64,000 nt of DNA from Punctularia strigosozonata HHB-11173 SS5 (GCF_000264995.1 NW_006767434.1:528902-592901), one strand, 5' to 3'; positions 35,919 to 48,251 are shown, counted from the first letter of the stretch. Notes: generated by a model from the sequence alone, not told the origin. Translations and numbers: made by a program.

Positions 35919-37521
35919 CTATTGCGCGAAGATGAGCGCCGGAAGCTCACTATTGGTTATCCACTGGAGCAGGTTGGGGTCACACGATAGGTCAATCAGC
36001 TCGTTGCCGGTCAAAGGCGCCGGCGGGAAGGGAGCGCCGGGGAATTGCAGAAGGGACGCATCCTGCGAAGCGGGATGGAAGCTTGGGAAGTCCTGCGAGA
36101 AGAGCTCGGGAGGGGTCGCGATGAGCAGGTCATCGACGGAGGCAGGGCTTGAGCTGTTCGAGTACGTATACGGCGTTCCGGGGGCGGAAGCGTACTGCGG
36201 GTATTGCGCCAGCGGGATATAGGCCTGTTCCGCAAAATTCGAAACATAACCCGGGAAGAAGGTCGCGGGGGTGAACTGGTTCATGGGGGAGGGCATTGCC
36301 TGCTGGACATGCGTCGGGTACGACATGTCCAATCCGAGGCCGGTCTCGAGGCCAGTCTGGAGGCCGGGGTAGTAGAAGTCATACGTGGCGTTCGGGAGCT
36401 GAGATACACCAGCGGCTTCGACCTGTGCTCGAGAGTTCTGGTCGGCATGCACGACCTGTTCCCCGAGACCGTGAACGGCGACCTCGTACTCGAAAGGGAC
36501 ATCTTGAAAGTACCCAAGCTCCGATGAGGGGGCGACCATTGGTAGAACGGTGCTCGAGCTGGCAATAGGAGGGGAGGGGGATAAGCCGGAAACTGAGGGC
36601 GGACAAAGTGCTTCGCTCGCAAGCAGAGTAAACTCGACGTCGGGTGCGAGATGCTGCTGGGTGGGCACCACGGGCGAAGGCGAGGCGCTGGCCTTGGGAG
36701 CCGCGCGAACCCGGCGCATCGCTCGGGTTTCGCGACGTTGCGCGGCTTCGACCTTCGCGAGGGACGACCGGGTCTGCCTGGCGCGAGGCTTATTCGCAGA
36801 GGTAGCTTTCTTGCATTTAGACGACTTCGCGGCCTTGGCGGACCTGGCCTGGCGCCTATCTTCCCATAAGCGCTTATGCTCGGTCTGCTCGTGCCTGCAA
36901 ACCCTCGAGGCGTCCCAATGGGTAAACTCGCACCACTGACAGGCATGGTCCGTGATGCCAGCGCTGGAGAGGTGTGTGAGACACAGGATGAGTACATGCA
37001 GTAGCAGACGTACTGCTTGTTCTTGTGGCGCGTCAGGCTATTCATCGACCTCGTTCCCTTGATTGCCAGTTTATCTGTGCAACCCGGAACTTCGCAGAAA
37101 TAAAGCCTGTTGAGAGTAGAAAGCTCTGATGAGCCAACAACCGATACCTAAGCGAGGCTGAACTGACGGTCCATCCGCATGAACGTTGAGAATGTGTCGG
37201 TTCAAGTCGGCGCCTCGGTTCAGGAGCCTTGGACAGTGAGGGCATGCGTGTGTACGATCCGAACATCCATGGTCTGCACAACGATGTTTCTGATGAGGTT
37301 TCAGTCAGACGGTGGCGGAGTTTGACAATAAGTGGCTGACTTGCCTCATATGAGTCAACCGTGAGACCCTGTACGAGTTTCGGCATGGCGGGTATGATAG
37401 CTGGTATGTGGAGTATGTCGCGTCGAGCTGGGTATCCCCGAGGAGAGGGGATGGAGATGTGTCTGGGGGGGCTCGAGTGGGGGAATGTAGATGCTGTTTC
37501 TCTCCCCCAGGTCGCAGCCAT
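35919..37521 (-). CDS. C2H2 zinc-finger transcription factor (predicted)
   Basis: Minus-strand gene with zinc-finger-like units near its N-terminus. Finger 1: THACPHCPRLLNRGADLNRH then ILNVH (C-x2-C, H-x4-H). Unit 2: YFCEVPGCTDKL...SMNSLTRHKNKH (C-x4-C). Unit 3: HACQWCEFTHWDASRVCRHE then QTEH. A basic Lys/Arg/Ala region follows, then about 260 residues rich in Pro, Ser, Tyr and Gln with acidic patches (ELIDLSCDPNLLQWI near the end), a typical activation domain. An upstream CADHGC could add half a finger. Start: ATG 37521, or the in-frame ATG 37386 (MPKLVQG). Between units 1 and 2 no ordinary GT-AG intron keeps frame; a GC-AG intron (VHADGPSVQ joined to LYFCEV) or a 22-nt GT-AG one would. Nuclear DNA-binding role inferred; target unknown. 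Confidence 0.72.
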
Positions 37522-38420
37522 TTTATCCAGGCGAGCAAAGCTGAGCCACTCGAGTCGCTTTCCATAAAAGGCTGATTGATTTGCTCGAGTGGCGGAGGAC
37601 TACGCTTTATGGAAGGCATCGGGGGAGGAGGAAGGGCGGATTGCCTAGTTTGGTGCCAATCAAGTACGCCTCGTGTTTTTCACCGGTCTTGATTGCTGTG
37701 GGAAAAACAAGTTTCCCTTCTATGGTGAAAAAGATGATTGTCAGTGTTTGCTCAGAACGCGTGCATTGTTTGGCCAACGACGGAGTGGCTCAATTTTAAA
37801 CAATAGAAAACAACGACCCTTACCATACGAGGAAGCGTCGCTCGCAACGAGCAGCCTCTTCAATGACAGCTTGGATATTACTATAAAAGTCCATCCCGAG
37901 CGCTCGCCCACCCACTGCTGGTCCAATGACCCTCCGTCTGTACCATCCTCACTGAAGGGCTGAGGTCTGCACTTTTTGACGAGGGTTGTTCAGTGAAGAA
38001 GGCTAGTGCTAGCTCCTATGGGTCAGTGATTATCCGTCAACCAATGAATTGTTCCATTCAATGAGGAAGAGGATTTACCGATATGGGCACAGCGAGGTCC
38101 GCATCACTACGCGACATGAACACGTCCACGGGCCCACCACGGTGTATCCTTCACGGTGGGGTCCGTCATCTGCCATGCGCCTGACTTTGCGTTCTGAGAA
38201 GTGACAATGGTTTATAGGGCTCTGGCGCCGTGTCTGACCTTGAGCCGTCCCGACGCGTTTTTGCCACATTTGGTCAGATATGACGTCATGATAGCTGTGT
38301 TACTGTCGGGTCGGCGGGACTTCGTAGCTGCACAGTAAGGACTAGTTACGTGAAGGGTGGATAGACTATGACATATCGTTCAAGATTTTGCATGAATACC
38401 TCTGCGACAGCGCATGCTCT
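37522..38420. other. Spacer, 0.9 kb, no gene seen
   Basis: Contains the promoter side of the zinc-finger gene and the 3' flank of the gene that follows on the same strand. Nothing else recognised. Confidence 0.4.
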
Positions 38421-39419
38421 TCACTGAATGAACCCGTTCAACGTCGCGAAATACCCGACCCAGGCATCCTCTGCAGCACGTTTGACATCCGTGTCCGGAC
38501 TGATATACTTTTGCTCTTGCATCCACGTCACAACCTGCTCAGCCTTCGCCCTACTAGCCGCCCAGGACGCGACCGTTTGCCTGATCTGCGCCCAAGCGGC
38601 GCGCGTTCGGAAGGGGTCGAACGAGGCGCGGTTGAAGCCGAGCCTGTCCGCGGATGCCACCAGGATGCCGATGTCGACATAGTCTTTCTTCGTGTTGGCC
38701 TCGCGCTGGGTCGCGCCCTCAATCTTGAGGACGAGGACGATGTGCGGGCGGAATGTAGGCAGCGCGGTGGGCAAGGAATCGAACTGAAGCTGCTCGACCG
38801 ACGCCGCCGTGAACACCTGGGCAGCGTCCATGTAGGCCAGGAGGCGTGACGTAGAGAGCTCGCTGATATCGAATGACACGGCCTCAAGATTGCGATTGCG
38901 CGGATTCCCGATGTTATCGCTGCATGTGCGTGGCTAGGGTGAGATGGATTGGACAACATTGTGAACGGGAGTACGTACTGCGTGCGAATGAGGAGATACT
39001 TCGGGTTTCTGTCCGACCCGCTCCTGGTGAATGTGCCTCCGGGCGCACTGATCAGATCGTCCGAACCTTGGGGAAGGTAACCAAGGGCATTGAGCCTGTT
39101 CCAAGTGGCATCAAGACCAGCACATCTAATTTCCATGTCTACATCGTGGAGGACAGAGGACTCTAAAGTTAGGCTATCGAACCATGACGGTGGATGCTGC
39201 ACTCATCTGCGTTTGCCTCCTGATGATATTGACAAAGTTCACGACATTGTTGGGCATTTGATTGATGAAGGGTCGCGTCAGGGCGGCGACGGCGACGCCA
39301 CCAATAATGGCGAACTGGGCGCTGTTTGCCTGCTTCCGATTCAGCTCTGCCACGCCTTGAGCAAGGGCACGAACTGCGGTGAAGCAGTCCTCGACGTTGA
39401 CTGGGATTTGATTGGACAT
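38421..39419 (-). CDS. Unrecognised 299-residue protein, possibly nucleotidyltransferase-like
   Basis: Three exons (39203-39419, 38979-39162, 38421-38919) sum to 300 codons. The N-terminus MSNQIPVNVEDCFTAVRALA leads into FAIIGGVAVAALTRPF, a hydrophobic strand with G-G followed by a helix, as in the minimal nucleotidyltransferase fold (GG...DxD). Where such enzymes have the D-x-D, this protein reads N-N-V-V-N-F-V-N, so catalytic aspartates appear to be missing. Later parts: DVDMEIRCAGLDATWNRLNA, PKYLLIRT, LPTFRPHIVLVLKIEG, KDYVDIGILVASADR, then a helical C-terminus. The strand pattern and a late K-x-D-Y-V-D-I also fit that fold. Function unknown; a degenerate nucleotidyltransferase is an inference from pattern only. 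The first intron is only 40 nt. Confidence 0.6.
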
Positions 39420-40216
39420 CAGGTTGCGGGAGTAGTCCTCGAGAGCTACCGGTCAGGACTATGGGAAGGAGAAGTTATATATGCAAAGAGTCTCAATATA
39501 TAGAGCACGAGTGAGGCCAAGTGACCAACAGGTGACAGCTGGCGTGGTGATCACAATGCGAACGCTGAATGACGAGAAACCTCTTTGCCCTTCTGATACC
39601 GTATTCGAGCGGATAGTTCTGCAACCAACGTGCACCCCACTCGACGAGAGCAAACCTTATGGAGACAGGATGGAGAAAGCCTGAGCGATTGTCCGAGCTG
39701 AGCATAAGCTCGATGGTCCTTCTCATCCCCGTCGGGTGACTGCTGAGCGCTGAGCATTGGCGAGCTTTCATATCAGCTCCAAGTTCGTGCGTCACTTGTG
39801 AGTTGTCGATGCACTACCATGGTCAGAGTCAGAGTGAACGGAACTTCGAATTCCTCTGACTCTGAGTAAAGTTCTCCGAGGTCATCGTCGCATGATCACG
39901 TGCACATTCCAACCCGCTCTGGCGTCGTCTTGTTTTTCGTCCATCTTGGTCTTAACGTCAGTCACTGTCGATGGTTATTTGCCATCTGTCGTCTCGCATA
40001 GGCGGAGCTGTCATGCACTCTCCAATAAACCCGGATGACTTCCCGTAATCCAGGAGGGATTACAGATCGTGTTGCATCCTCGGGAATTATGTGCCCATTT
40101 CTCTGACTGACTGCGGCTTCCAGCCGGCTCCGCGATGACTAGGTGAGCTCTTCTCCCGCTCCTGTGCGTGTTGGTTATAAGGTTTAGCTCATCCTGTCCT
40201 CTCGCCATAACCCAGC
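39420..40216. other. Divergent spacer, 0.8 kb
   Basis: Shared upstream region of the divergent genes at 39419 (-) and 40217 (+). No further feature supported. Confidence 0.4.
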
Positions 40217-41199
40217 ATGTCTGACAAGGTCACCGTCGAGAAGATCGCCACTCAATACGGGCTCGATACCACGTACGGCGCTTATGCCTGGCGCACGGTG
40301 TTGCAATCGCCGCTCGATAGCGAGCGATGCCGCTTGCTGGTGCGTATCGATCGATGATCTATGCATATACCCGTGATCGCGGACTGACACCGAGATCTAT
40401 CCAGATCAGCAAGATCGCGAAACCCGACGTCGTCCCGCATCGCGTCCGGCAGGCGACGGAGCAGGAACCCAAGGTATTCCCTCCCCCTGTCGCGGCAGGC
40501 ACCGACGTGTCCCGGACGCGCGATCCTCCCGAACCTGTCATCGTAAGCCACCCGCCCGTAGCGCAGACCCGTTTCCCGCACCCCCACCGCTGAACCCTCC
40601 CGCAGGCCGACTTCTTCGCGCACTACTCCGGCGCGCTCACCGGCGCGCTCATCTCGCACATCACCGCGCCGCACGCCTGGGCCGCGCTCGCGCGCCCGCT
40701 GCTGACGCTCGTCAAGGAATGCTCCTACCTCCCCGCGTGGGCCGCGCACGTGCGCGACGACGCGCAGGGCAAGCGCCTCCCGCTCGTCCTCCTCCGCGCG
40801 CTCGTCCAGATGATCGGCCGCGGCGCGTGGGCGCGCGCGCTCGGCGTCGACCCGGAAGAGGCCTTCGACGAGGAGGACAGGTACTCGCTGCTCAAGCACG
40901 GGAAGGAGGACGCGACGGCGGCGCTGCTCGTGCTGCCCTCGCTCGTGGAGCTGCTGCCGATCGTGCTGAACACGTTCAGGGCGCTGGCGGAGGCGGAGGC
41001 GGTGCCGGCGCAGAACGCGAAGGCGGCGGCGTATATGCGCGCACAGGTCGATGCGAATCTGGAGGTCATCAAGGAAGTCGTGCAAGTCGAGGGTCCTGGT
41101 TTGTGTTGGGACGAGCAAGGTGGCGGGACGGAGACGGGTGATCGTCTGGCGTGGATATACGAGGGATTGCAGGCGGCGAAAGAGGGTATACGCCCGTGA
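40217..41199 (+). CDS. Unrecognised 261-residue helical protein
   Basis: Exons 40217-40339, 40405-40473 and 40606-41199 are all in phase 0 and give 262 codons with the stop. It reads MSDKVTVEKIATQYGLDTTY, then ISKIAKPDVVPHRVRQATEQ, then a long GC-rich exon: ADFFAHYSGALTGALISHIT, RPLLTLVKECSYLPAW, then LLRALVQMIGRGAWARALGV, an acidic EEAFDEEDR, leucine-rich LLVLPSLVELLPIVLNTF and a last helix-rich stretch ending DRLAWIYEGLQAAKEGIRP. No signal peptide, no obvious membrane span and no catalytic motif. The second intron is long (132 nt). Codon usage in exon 3 is very G/C-ending, unlike the flanking spacer, which supports real coding. No family recognised. Confidence 0.65.
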
Positions 41200-42021
41200 C
41201 TTCCAGAGCCTTGCATACCGCACTGCACATTCACCTCTGTGTCGCTTGCGGGCGGTTTACGTACGGGAATTGGGGAGATAAGATAACGTGCCCCCGGTCT
41301 CTGAGAAGACAAGATCGGAAGTCTGCTGATCCCCCCGCTGATCTCCACAATAATGCATCCGTATGCGCGTCCCTGCGCGGTCTCTCTCCCTTTCGGGCAC
41401 TAGGAATCTGCATAGAAGACTCCGGTCGGACATAAGATAGGCTGGGTGCCGTACGCGCGCGTGCGAGCGCGTCGCATTAGAAGGGAGGACCCGTGTGCCG
41501 GTCAGTACTGTTATATCTCTGTACGTGCATTGTGCGATCTGCCGTCTTCTATCTCACCGGCGGGGTGTAAAGGGGGGGGGCAGGCAGGCGTTCTGAATGT
41601 TGACGTGGGTCGGCGCGTTCCAAAGGTACGCGCGGATCCCAGAATACTTATTATCATAACGCGAGGTCCGACAACGAGGCCAAGGCTGCGAAAGCGTATC
41701 GCGTACTACAGGGGGTATCAACGATTCGGGAATCTGGATGAAAAAGGCGCGACGAGCGGGTTTCGCGATGTGGCCTGTGTGATGCGGTCGGAGGACTCCG
41801 CGGACATGTATGGTATTTACCTTATTTTTATTTTTTTTGCCTTGTGCACCCAAGAACGCGGGGTGATGAAGATGCATGTCTTACGGGCTCGGAAAAGCTC
41901 GAATAGGCCTGCTGATGGCGGCGGCGGCGGGCGTGTACGTGAGTTACGAGAGAGGGGAAGAAGGGGAGAGCTCGAATCTGGAAGGAAGGTGGGGGGGGGG
42001 GGGGCGGTTGGTGGTGGCCGG
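41200..42021. other. Flank before assembly gap
   Basis: No gene supported. The last 30 bases become almost pure G, with about 14 consecutive G around 41991-42004, a likely cause of the sequencing gap. Confidence 0.4.
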
Positions 42022-42673
42022 NNNNNNNNNNNNNNNNNNNNNNNNNNNNNNNNNNNNNNNNNNNNNNNNNNNNNNNNNNNNNNNNNNNNNNNNNNNNNNN
42101 NNNNNNNNNNNNNNNNNNNNNNNNNNNNNNNNNNNNNNNNNNNNNNNNNNNNNNNNNNNNNNNNNNNNNNNNNNNNNNNNNNNNNNNNNNNNNNNNNNNN
42201 NNNNNNNNNNNNNNNNNNNNNNNNNNNNNNNNNNNNNNNNNNNNNNNNNNNNNNNNNNNNNNNNNNNNNNNNNNNNNNNNNNNNNNNNNNNNNNNNNNNN
42301 NNNNNNNNNNNNNNNNNNNNNNNNNNNNNNNNNNNNNNNNNNNNNNNNNNNNNNNNNNNNNNNNNNNNNNNNNNNNNNNNNNNNNNNNNNNNNNNNNNNN
42401 NNNNNNNNNNNNNNNNNNNNNNNNNNNNNNNNNNNNNNNNNNNNNNNNNNNNNNNNNNNNNNNNNNNNNNNNNNNNNNNNNNNNNNNNNNNNNNNNNNNN
42501 NNNNNNNNNNNNNNNNNNNNNNNNNNNNNNNNNNNNNNNNNNNNNNNNNNNNNNNNNNNNNNNNNNNNNNNNNNNNNNNNNNNNNNNNNNNNNNNNNNNN
42601 NNNNNNNNNNNNNNNNNNNNNNNNNNNNNNNNNNNNNNNNNNNNNNNNNNNNNNNNNNNNNNNNNNNNNNNNN
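42022..42673. other. Assembly gap (652 N)
   Basis: Unresolved bases. Open frames that run through it carry no information. Six G follow immediately on the right side. Confidence 1.
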
Positions 42674-45650
42674 GGGGGGCGTTGTGTGCCGGTGAGAGAG
42701 GATGGCGCTTTCGAGCTTCTTGCTGTGCAGATGCATGTATACATAAGGCTTGCGTAAGCTTGAGTAGACTGGCTGGCGAACCGCGCGCGGATATTACGGG
42801 ACGAGGAAGTGTGGGTATCGCTGAGATGGTTTAGATCCGGGTGGACGGACGATGAAAGGTCCCAGGGACGATACGATATGAGAAAAGGAGGCGGGGCGTG
42901 GGGGGGGGGGGGTCGAAGGTGGCGTTTGTATAGAGGATAAAGATTATCGTCCCGACCGTCCCTTCAGGCTTCAAGCTTCAAGTTCCGAGAAGTCCGGGGA
43001 GCTTCGTCCGCCCGCCGAAACTTTCCGATTGCCCGGTTCGCCGCTCCTCTGGAGAAGGATGGAGTCCTGAAGCACGTGCATGAGGCCTTGAGGTACTGGA
43101 CCGATGGAACCGGTATGCGGGATCGCTTGTGCCACAGCCATAGGCGAGTCGTGTAGGTGGTACGTACGACGAACGCGTGTTACTCTGAACCACTCGAGGG
43201 TTCGTTGGTAAGAGATCAAGGGATCTATGCTGTATGCGGTCGTTGTCGCGCTCCGGCGTGTAATGTGACAGGCTTTAGATCCGATGCCGCACGCATATCC
43301 CGAGATGAAATGCCGGTGGGGGAGGAGGGGGGGAGGGGGGAATTGAATGTGTGGGACATGTACGTTAATTTATACGAGTGCTTCTGGCACAGGGTCCAGG
43401 GACGATCCCCCGGTGTTCGGCACGAGCATCTCGTTTTAGGGCGACGAATTGAGCGAGAGCTGCGAGGTGCGATGGGGTGCGATGGCGGGGTACTGGGTTA
43501 TATTCAGTACTAGTGTGGCAAGTTCTAGCGAAGGCGTGCGCTGCGCTTGGGGTTGACTGTAGAAACACGGGAAACGATGCAGCAGCGCGCGAACGGCGAG
43601 TAGTAGAGCACCGAACTCGGTATACATAGTCTGTGAGAGGGGTAGATCCGTGATCGGCCAGAGAGAAGCGTCGCGGGTGGAGTGAAAGGGCGGGGTTCGA
43701 CTGTTGACAAGGTTTTTCCCGTCTCGTGCAGAGATGATAACTTACTCAGGCTACCGATTCGATATCGTACCGAATATTTCTCGTATTTGGGTTGGCCGAT
43801 TCGCTGCCTGTTTTTTTTTTTTTTCTCAGCGGAAGATCAGAGGAAGCTTTCACGGCGAGGATTCGTTCGGATTCCGATTAGGCATCAGGTGGTGAGGGCG
43901 TATATACGGGTACGAGAGGGACCTGTGTTGCTGTTAGGGCCGCCACCGGGAGGATCGCGAGCTGATCAGTACACAGTCGCGGGGCACGCGTTTGCCGGCA
44001 AAGTGAGCACGGACCATGGCAAGATGTGTACGTTTGCGTTCAAGGGTCAGTAGCTGGAGGGGGCTTTCCGCCGCGAACAGGGTCAAGGCGTGTTATTAGA
44101 CCGCTTTTTGCTTCGCGAAGGCTTTGGAAAGAAGAAGTTTCGGGGCGGGCGGGGATCGAAAAGGCAAAAACCGCGAGAGAAGGCCTGGTTAAGCACCGTC
44201 CGCCTGCCCTTATTGAAAATCGCGGAATATTTCGGAGGGGGGGTTATATACGCAGAACGAGCCGCCAGATCTCACCCCATCTCGCCCCGGCTCCGCGACC
44301 TTCGACGCCTTCGCCCGACCGGTGGGCGAAGATGACGACGGGGAGAGCAAAGCGCGCCAACCCTAACCCCACGCTGGGGCTCAACTAACCCACGGCAAAA
44401 GCGCCAACACGTGGCTCGCGAGGGTGCTTCCGTCGACCAATCGCGCGCTCCGGCTTTTTGTTTTATCCGTGTGCCTGGGCCCCCCCCTCTTGCTCCACCC
44501 TGGGGCGGAAACTCTTGCGTTTGTCGCTCGCGAGTTTGCTTGCCCATTATGTTGCTCTGTGCAACAGGAAAACACGAGGAGGCAAAAAGAAAAATCTCGG
44601 TCCGCGTCCGCCGTCCTGGGCTCCAGATCTACGGAGAAGGAGGGGCAAAGAAGGCGAAGGAGGTGCTCGGACGGAGGGGCGGCTTGGCCGAGATGGGGTG
44701 GCAAGTGCCCCCTTGCCTTCGAGTATATATCTTGTCGCGCGCGGACAGGACGTGGTCCCGCCTCGAGTCGCGTTATCCGTCTGCCACTTCCCACTTCCCT
44801 CTACTACCACTCCCTCGTCCTCCGGCTCTCTCTTCAGTGCGGCGTGCTCATCGCGACCCGCCCACCGCCGCCACCAAATCGCCGCCCACCGCCTCGATCG
44901 AGCGACCAAAACCGGTGCGGGGCTGGGAACACCGCCCGGAACGTCATCGCGCAGATCCCCCTCCTCCGTCCGCGGGCGTTCAGTATCCCTCACGCGAACC
45001 CGACTTCCCCGACTCGGCCAGGGGGGTCCATAGGTCCAGACTGTGGAGCGTCGCTGCGGGGCGTCGGAAAATAGCGCCTCTCATTAACCCGCCCGACCGT
45101 CGAGCGTTCGAGCTCGCCGCTCTTCCTCGTCAACTCCCTTTACACCCCCGCCCTCGCTCTCACCGCGAGCGTCATTTGCCCGGGTACCGCCCACACCCCC
45201 TTCATCTGATCATATCCGATTGAAACCCGACGCCTATACGTGCCTTAATCGCACCCAAAGCAAGAACAAGCACGCCATTTCCCCCGACCGAGCTTTCCAA
45301 AGAGCATATATTCAAGCAGGGGGCGCACGCGAACGCTTCATATTCGCACACGGAAAGAGAAACGGGAACAAAGCGCACCGATCGCGCGAAGCCGCTCCGC
45401 CACCGCCGTCCAGGCACGCCAGGGCCCCATCATATATTCGTCCGACGCACTTACGGACCCTCCTTCGCCGCCGGGACCTCGAACGTCGTCCTCGTGCCTC
45501 CCGCGATCCCGTAAGCATCCGCCCCCTCTTATCCACCCGACGGAACGCGACTTGACGCTCGTCGCATCGTCGCAGGCTACATAAAAAGAATTGACCCCAT
45601 TCCCTCGACCATCTACCCCCCGCGATCTCGCTTAGCTCACCGCCGACGCC
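42674..45650. other. Long gene-free stretch and likely phosphatase leader
   Basis: Nearly 3 kb without a supported gene. It has a G run at about 42900-42912 and a T run at 43809-43823. From 44400 on, two plus-strand frames stay open for 200-270 codons, but all three frames are Pro/Arg/Ser-rich and none has a domain, as expected of GC-rich promoter or leader DNA. ACATAAAAAG at 45581-45590, 60-70 bp before the next ATG, is a weak TATA candidate. Confidence 0.45.
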
Positions 45651-47497
45651 ATGATCCGCTTCGACAACCTCCCCCCGGACGTGATGCAGTCCATGTGTCA
45701 GCCTATGCACCTCATCCTCCCGCCCGCCCAATCCGCCCCCTCCTCCTCCGCGCACCACCACTATGCGCACCATCCCACACCATCGCCAGGCTCTCACCAC
45801 CACCACCACCCTCACCCTCACCCTCACCACCACCCCGCCGCCTCCCCGGCGCAGGGCGTATCGTCGTCCACGTCGTCCACCGGGATGGCGACCCGCTCTC
45901 CGGGGGGGATGAAGAAGCTCCGACCGAACGCGCCCAGCCTGGCCATGACCTCGAGCTCGAGCATGCCCGGAACGGCCACGGCGCCCACCACACCCGGTCC
46001 CGGCATGACCACGAACAGGCAGATGTCGAACGGGACGTCGCCCGGCGGCGCGAACTCACGCAGTCCCGGTACGTTTTTCTTTTTCTTTTTCTTTTCCTTT
46101 CCTTTCTCCCTCCCCTGTGTACTCTCGGAGCTCGGGCTCGTTTTGGATGTGGGAGAAACGCGCGCTGACGAGCGAGCGCGTATTACGCGGCTGTGTTTCC
46201 TTGTAGGTGGTATCACGACGAACGCGCCCGGCGCGCTTTACCTCGGCTCGCTCTCCGCTATCACCGACCTCGATAACCTCCGAGCGCACCGGATCGGCCT
46301 GCTCGTCCAGGTCCTCGACGTGCCGTGGCTGCCAGAAGAGCCGTCCAAGGTTCGTGCCCTCTTGGTCCCACTCCGCCTACCCCCCCTTTTTTTCTTTGCT
46401 TCAAGTTATGTTTACCGTTGAGATCTTTTTTCGTGGACGTGCACACGTCCGACCCGCCCGCGCCCACTTGCATATCTCGCCGTTCACTCGTGCCGGTGCC
46501 GGATCTCTCTCCCTCTCTCTTTCTTTTCCCCACGTTTCTTTCGCGGAATATGATGCGCCGACGCTGACGACGCGCGTGTGCAACCCTTTCGTCCTTCGTC
46601 CCCAGGTCCTGCACATCCAGACGCACCGCCTGCCGATCCTCGACATCCCCTCGGCCGACCTCAAACCCCACCTCGAGACGACGTGCGCGATCATCGAGCG
46701 CGCGCTCGCGGAGGGCCGGAACGTGCTCGTGCATTGTCAGCAGGTGAGCGCGACCCGCGACATACCGGCGACGACCTCGAGCGGTTCGCTGCTGCTGCTG
46801 TTTTCTTTTTCTCTTCTTCTTCCTGCGTCACGGTTTCGGGGTCGTCCCGTTTATTTGGTCGTTTTTTCCTTTTTTTTCTTTTTTTTGTGGCCTTTGCCAT
46901 TTGCCCCGGTGGGGAAAAACCAGGAAGGTTTCATGTTGATTGGGATGTGCGAGGGGTGGGGTTGGGGTTGGGGTGATCGATGGAGGTGGTGGCTGGATGG
47001 GGCAATGCGTCGGGCCCACTTCGGGGCCCCGAGCGGGCATGCGAAGGGGTTGGTGGTGGCATCGTGTCTTGCCTTTGTTGTCGATCCGGCATGGATCTTG
47101 ACTCGGAGGGGTGCACTTCGTGCTCCGTACCGATCTACCGATCCCCTGAGCCTTTTCCGTTTAGACACTCTGATTGTCGATCGCCCGTCAAGCACCATGC
47201 TGACCTTTCCTGATGCGTTACAGGGCGTATCGCGCTCGTCGGCCATCGTCATCGCGTATCTCATCTGCAAACACGGGATGACGTATGAGCAAGCGTTCGA
47301 GTTCTGCAAAGCGCGCCGGGCGTGCGTCAAGCCGAACAGCGGGTACGTTCATTCCGTTTCTCCAAACCGATCCTCGCGTCGCGCCGGTTACTCAACGGAG
47401 CTTTCTCACCGACAGGTTCGTCGCGTGCTTGAAGGAGTGGGAGAAGCAGTGGCGGCCGCGTCCGCCGGCCAACATACGTCGGCAGACGACGCACTAG
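45651..47497 (+). CDS. Dual-specificity protein phosphatase with His/Pro-rich N-terminus
   Basis: Five exons. The first encodes MIRFDNLPPDVMQSMCQPMH and then low-complexity Ser/Pro/His sequence including HHHHHPHPHPHHHP. The catalytic domain follows: TNAPGALYLGSLSAITDL, ADLKPHLETTCAIIERALAE, NVLVHCQQ joined across intron 3 to GVSRSSAIVIAYLI, giving the signature H-C-x2-G-x2-R with S after the Arg, then MTYEQAFEFCKARRACVKPN and FVACLKEWE. A general-acid Asp is probably in VLDVPWLP or LDIPSADL. It ends at 47497 after ANIRRQTTH. Such enzymes remove phosphate from Tyr and Ser/Thr, often on MAP kinases; the target here is unknown. Introns are pyrimidine-rich; intron 3 (about 46744-47223) is 480 nt and contains a G-quadruplex-type run. 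Confidence 0.88.
46953..46973 (+). other. G-quadruplex-type motif inside phosphatase intron 3
   Basis: Four runs of four G separated by T, TT and TT, on the sense strand of the phosphatase pre-mRNA. Matches the G3+N1-7 rule for intramolecular quadruplexes. Confidence 0.75.
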
Positions 47498-48251
47498 CAT
47501 CGGGCCGACGTCGACGGAAATACGCCAAACCCTACCTCGCAGCCGAGCAATCGACGTCCACGCAAACGACGATGGCTAGGGATGGCTAGGGATGCTCGAT
47601 GCCGCCACTCGACGTCCTCCACCGTGCTGCCGCGAAGTACATCGAAGCAGCCCCTTCGCCCGGATATTCCACGCCATGGACTTTACCAAGCGTTCGGTCC
47701 ATTCGATCCTCTCTTGGACTTGGCCCCGGACCCTCTCATTATCGGGGGTTTGGCTCTTCGTCGGACAGAAACGTTTGTCAGAGGGGGGGTATCTTCGTCG
47801 AAGTAACGTATATGTCGCCCGTGTCTTTATCCTCTCCTTCCACACCCGTCCGCGACTCTCTTCCTTCGGTCCTCTTCCGCGCCTTTGGGTCTCCGAGCAC
47901 AGCAACGACATCCGGCAGAGCATCAGGGTCAACGTGCTAAATTATTAGACGGTCCGGCAAAAACCCCGCATCCATCCACAATGTATCATATATTTGCATT
48001 ATCCAAGGTTTCCCTCTCTTCGTCCTGGACGGATCGTGCAAGAACTGGTACGTTGCACGTATGACGACCCACCCGTACGGTAAGACAACGGTTACGACAA
48101 AAAAATACAGTTATACAAAGCGGACGAAACCGTCTCTGCTCAATCGCTTGATCCTGCGGACAAACCCGCCAACTGCTGGCGCGCGTAAATGGGACTGTTC
48201 ATGGACCGGGGGGACCTCTGGCCTCGATGGAAAGCGCCTCCCGGAGTCTCT
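47498..48251. other. Spacer between convergent phosphatase and SSR4 genes
   Basis: About 750 bp of 3' flanks; no gene recognised. Confidence 0.45.

Noticed and set aside
41446-42834. Very long open frames on both strands around 42 kb
   Set aside because: They run through 652 N, which contain no stops by definition.
44411-45223. Three overlapping plus-strand frames up to 270 codons
   Set aside because: All frames are Pro/Arg/Ser-rich low complexity with no domain; typical of GC-rich leader DNA before the phosphatase.
46953-46973. GGGGTT units as an internal telomere repeat
   Set aside because: Fungal telomeres are TTAGGG arrays; this is a four-run G motif within an intron.
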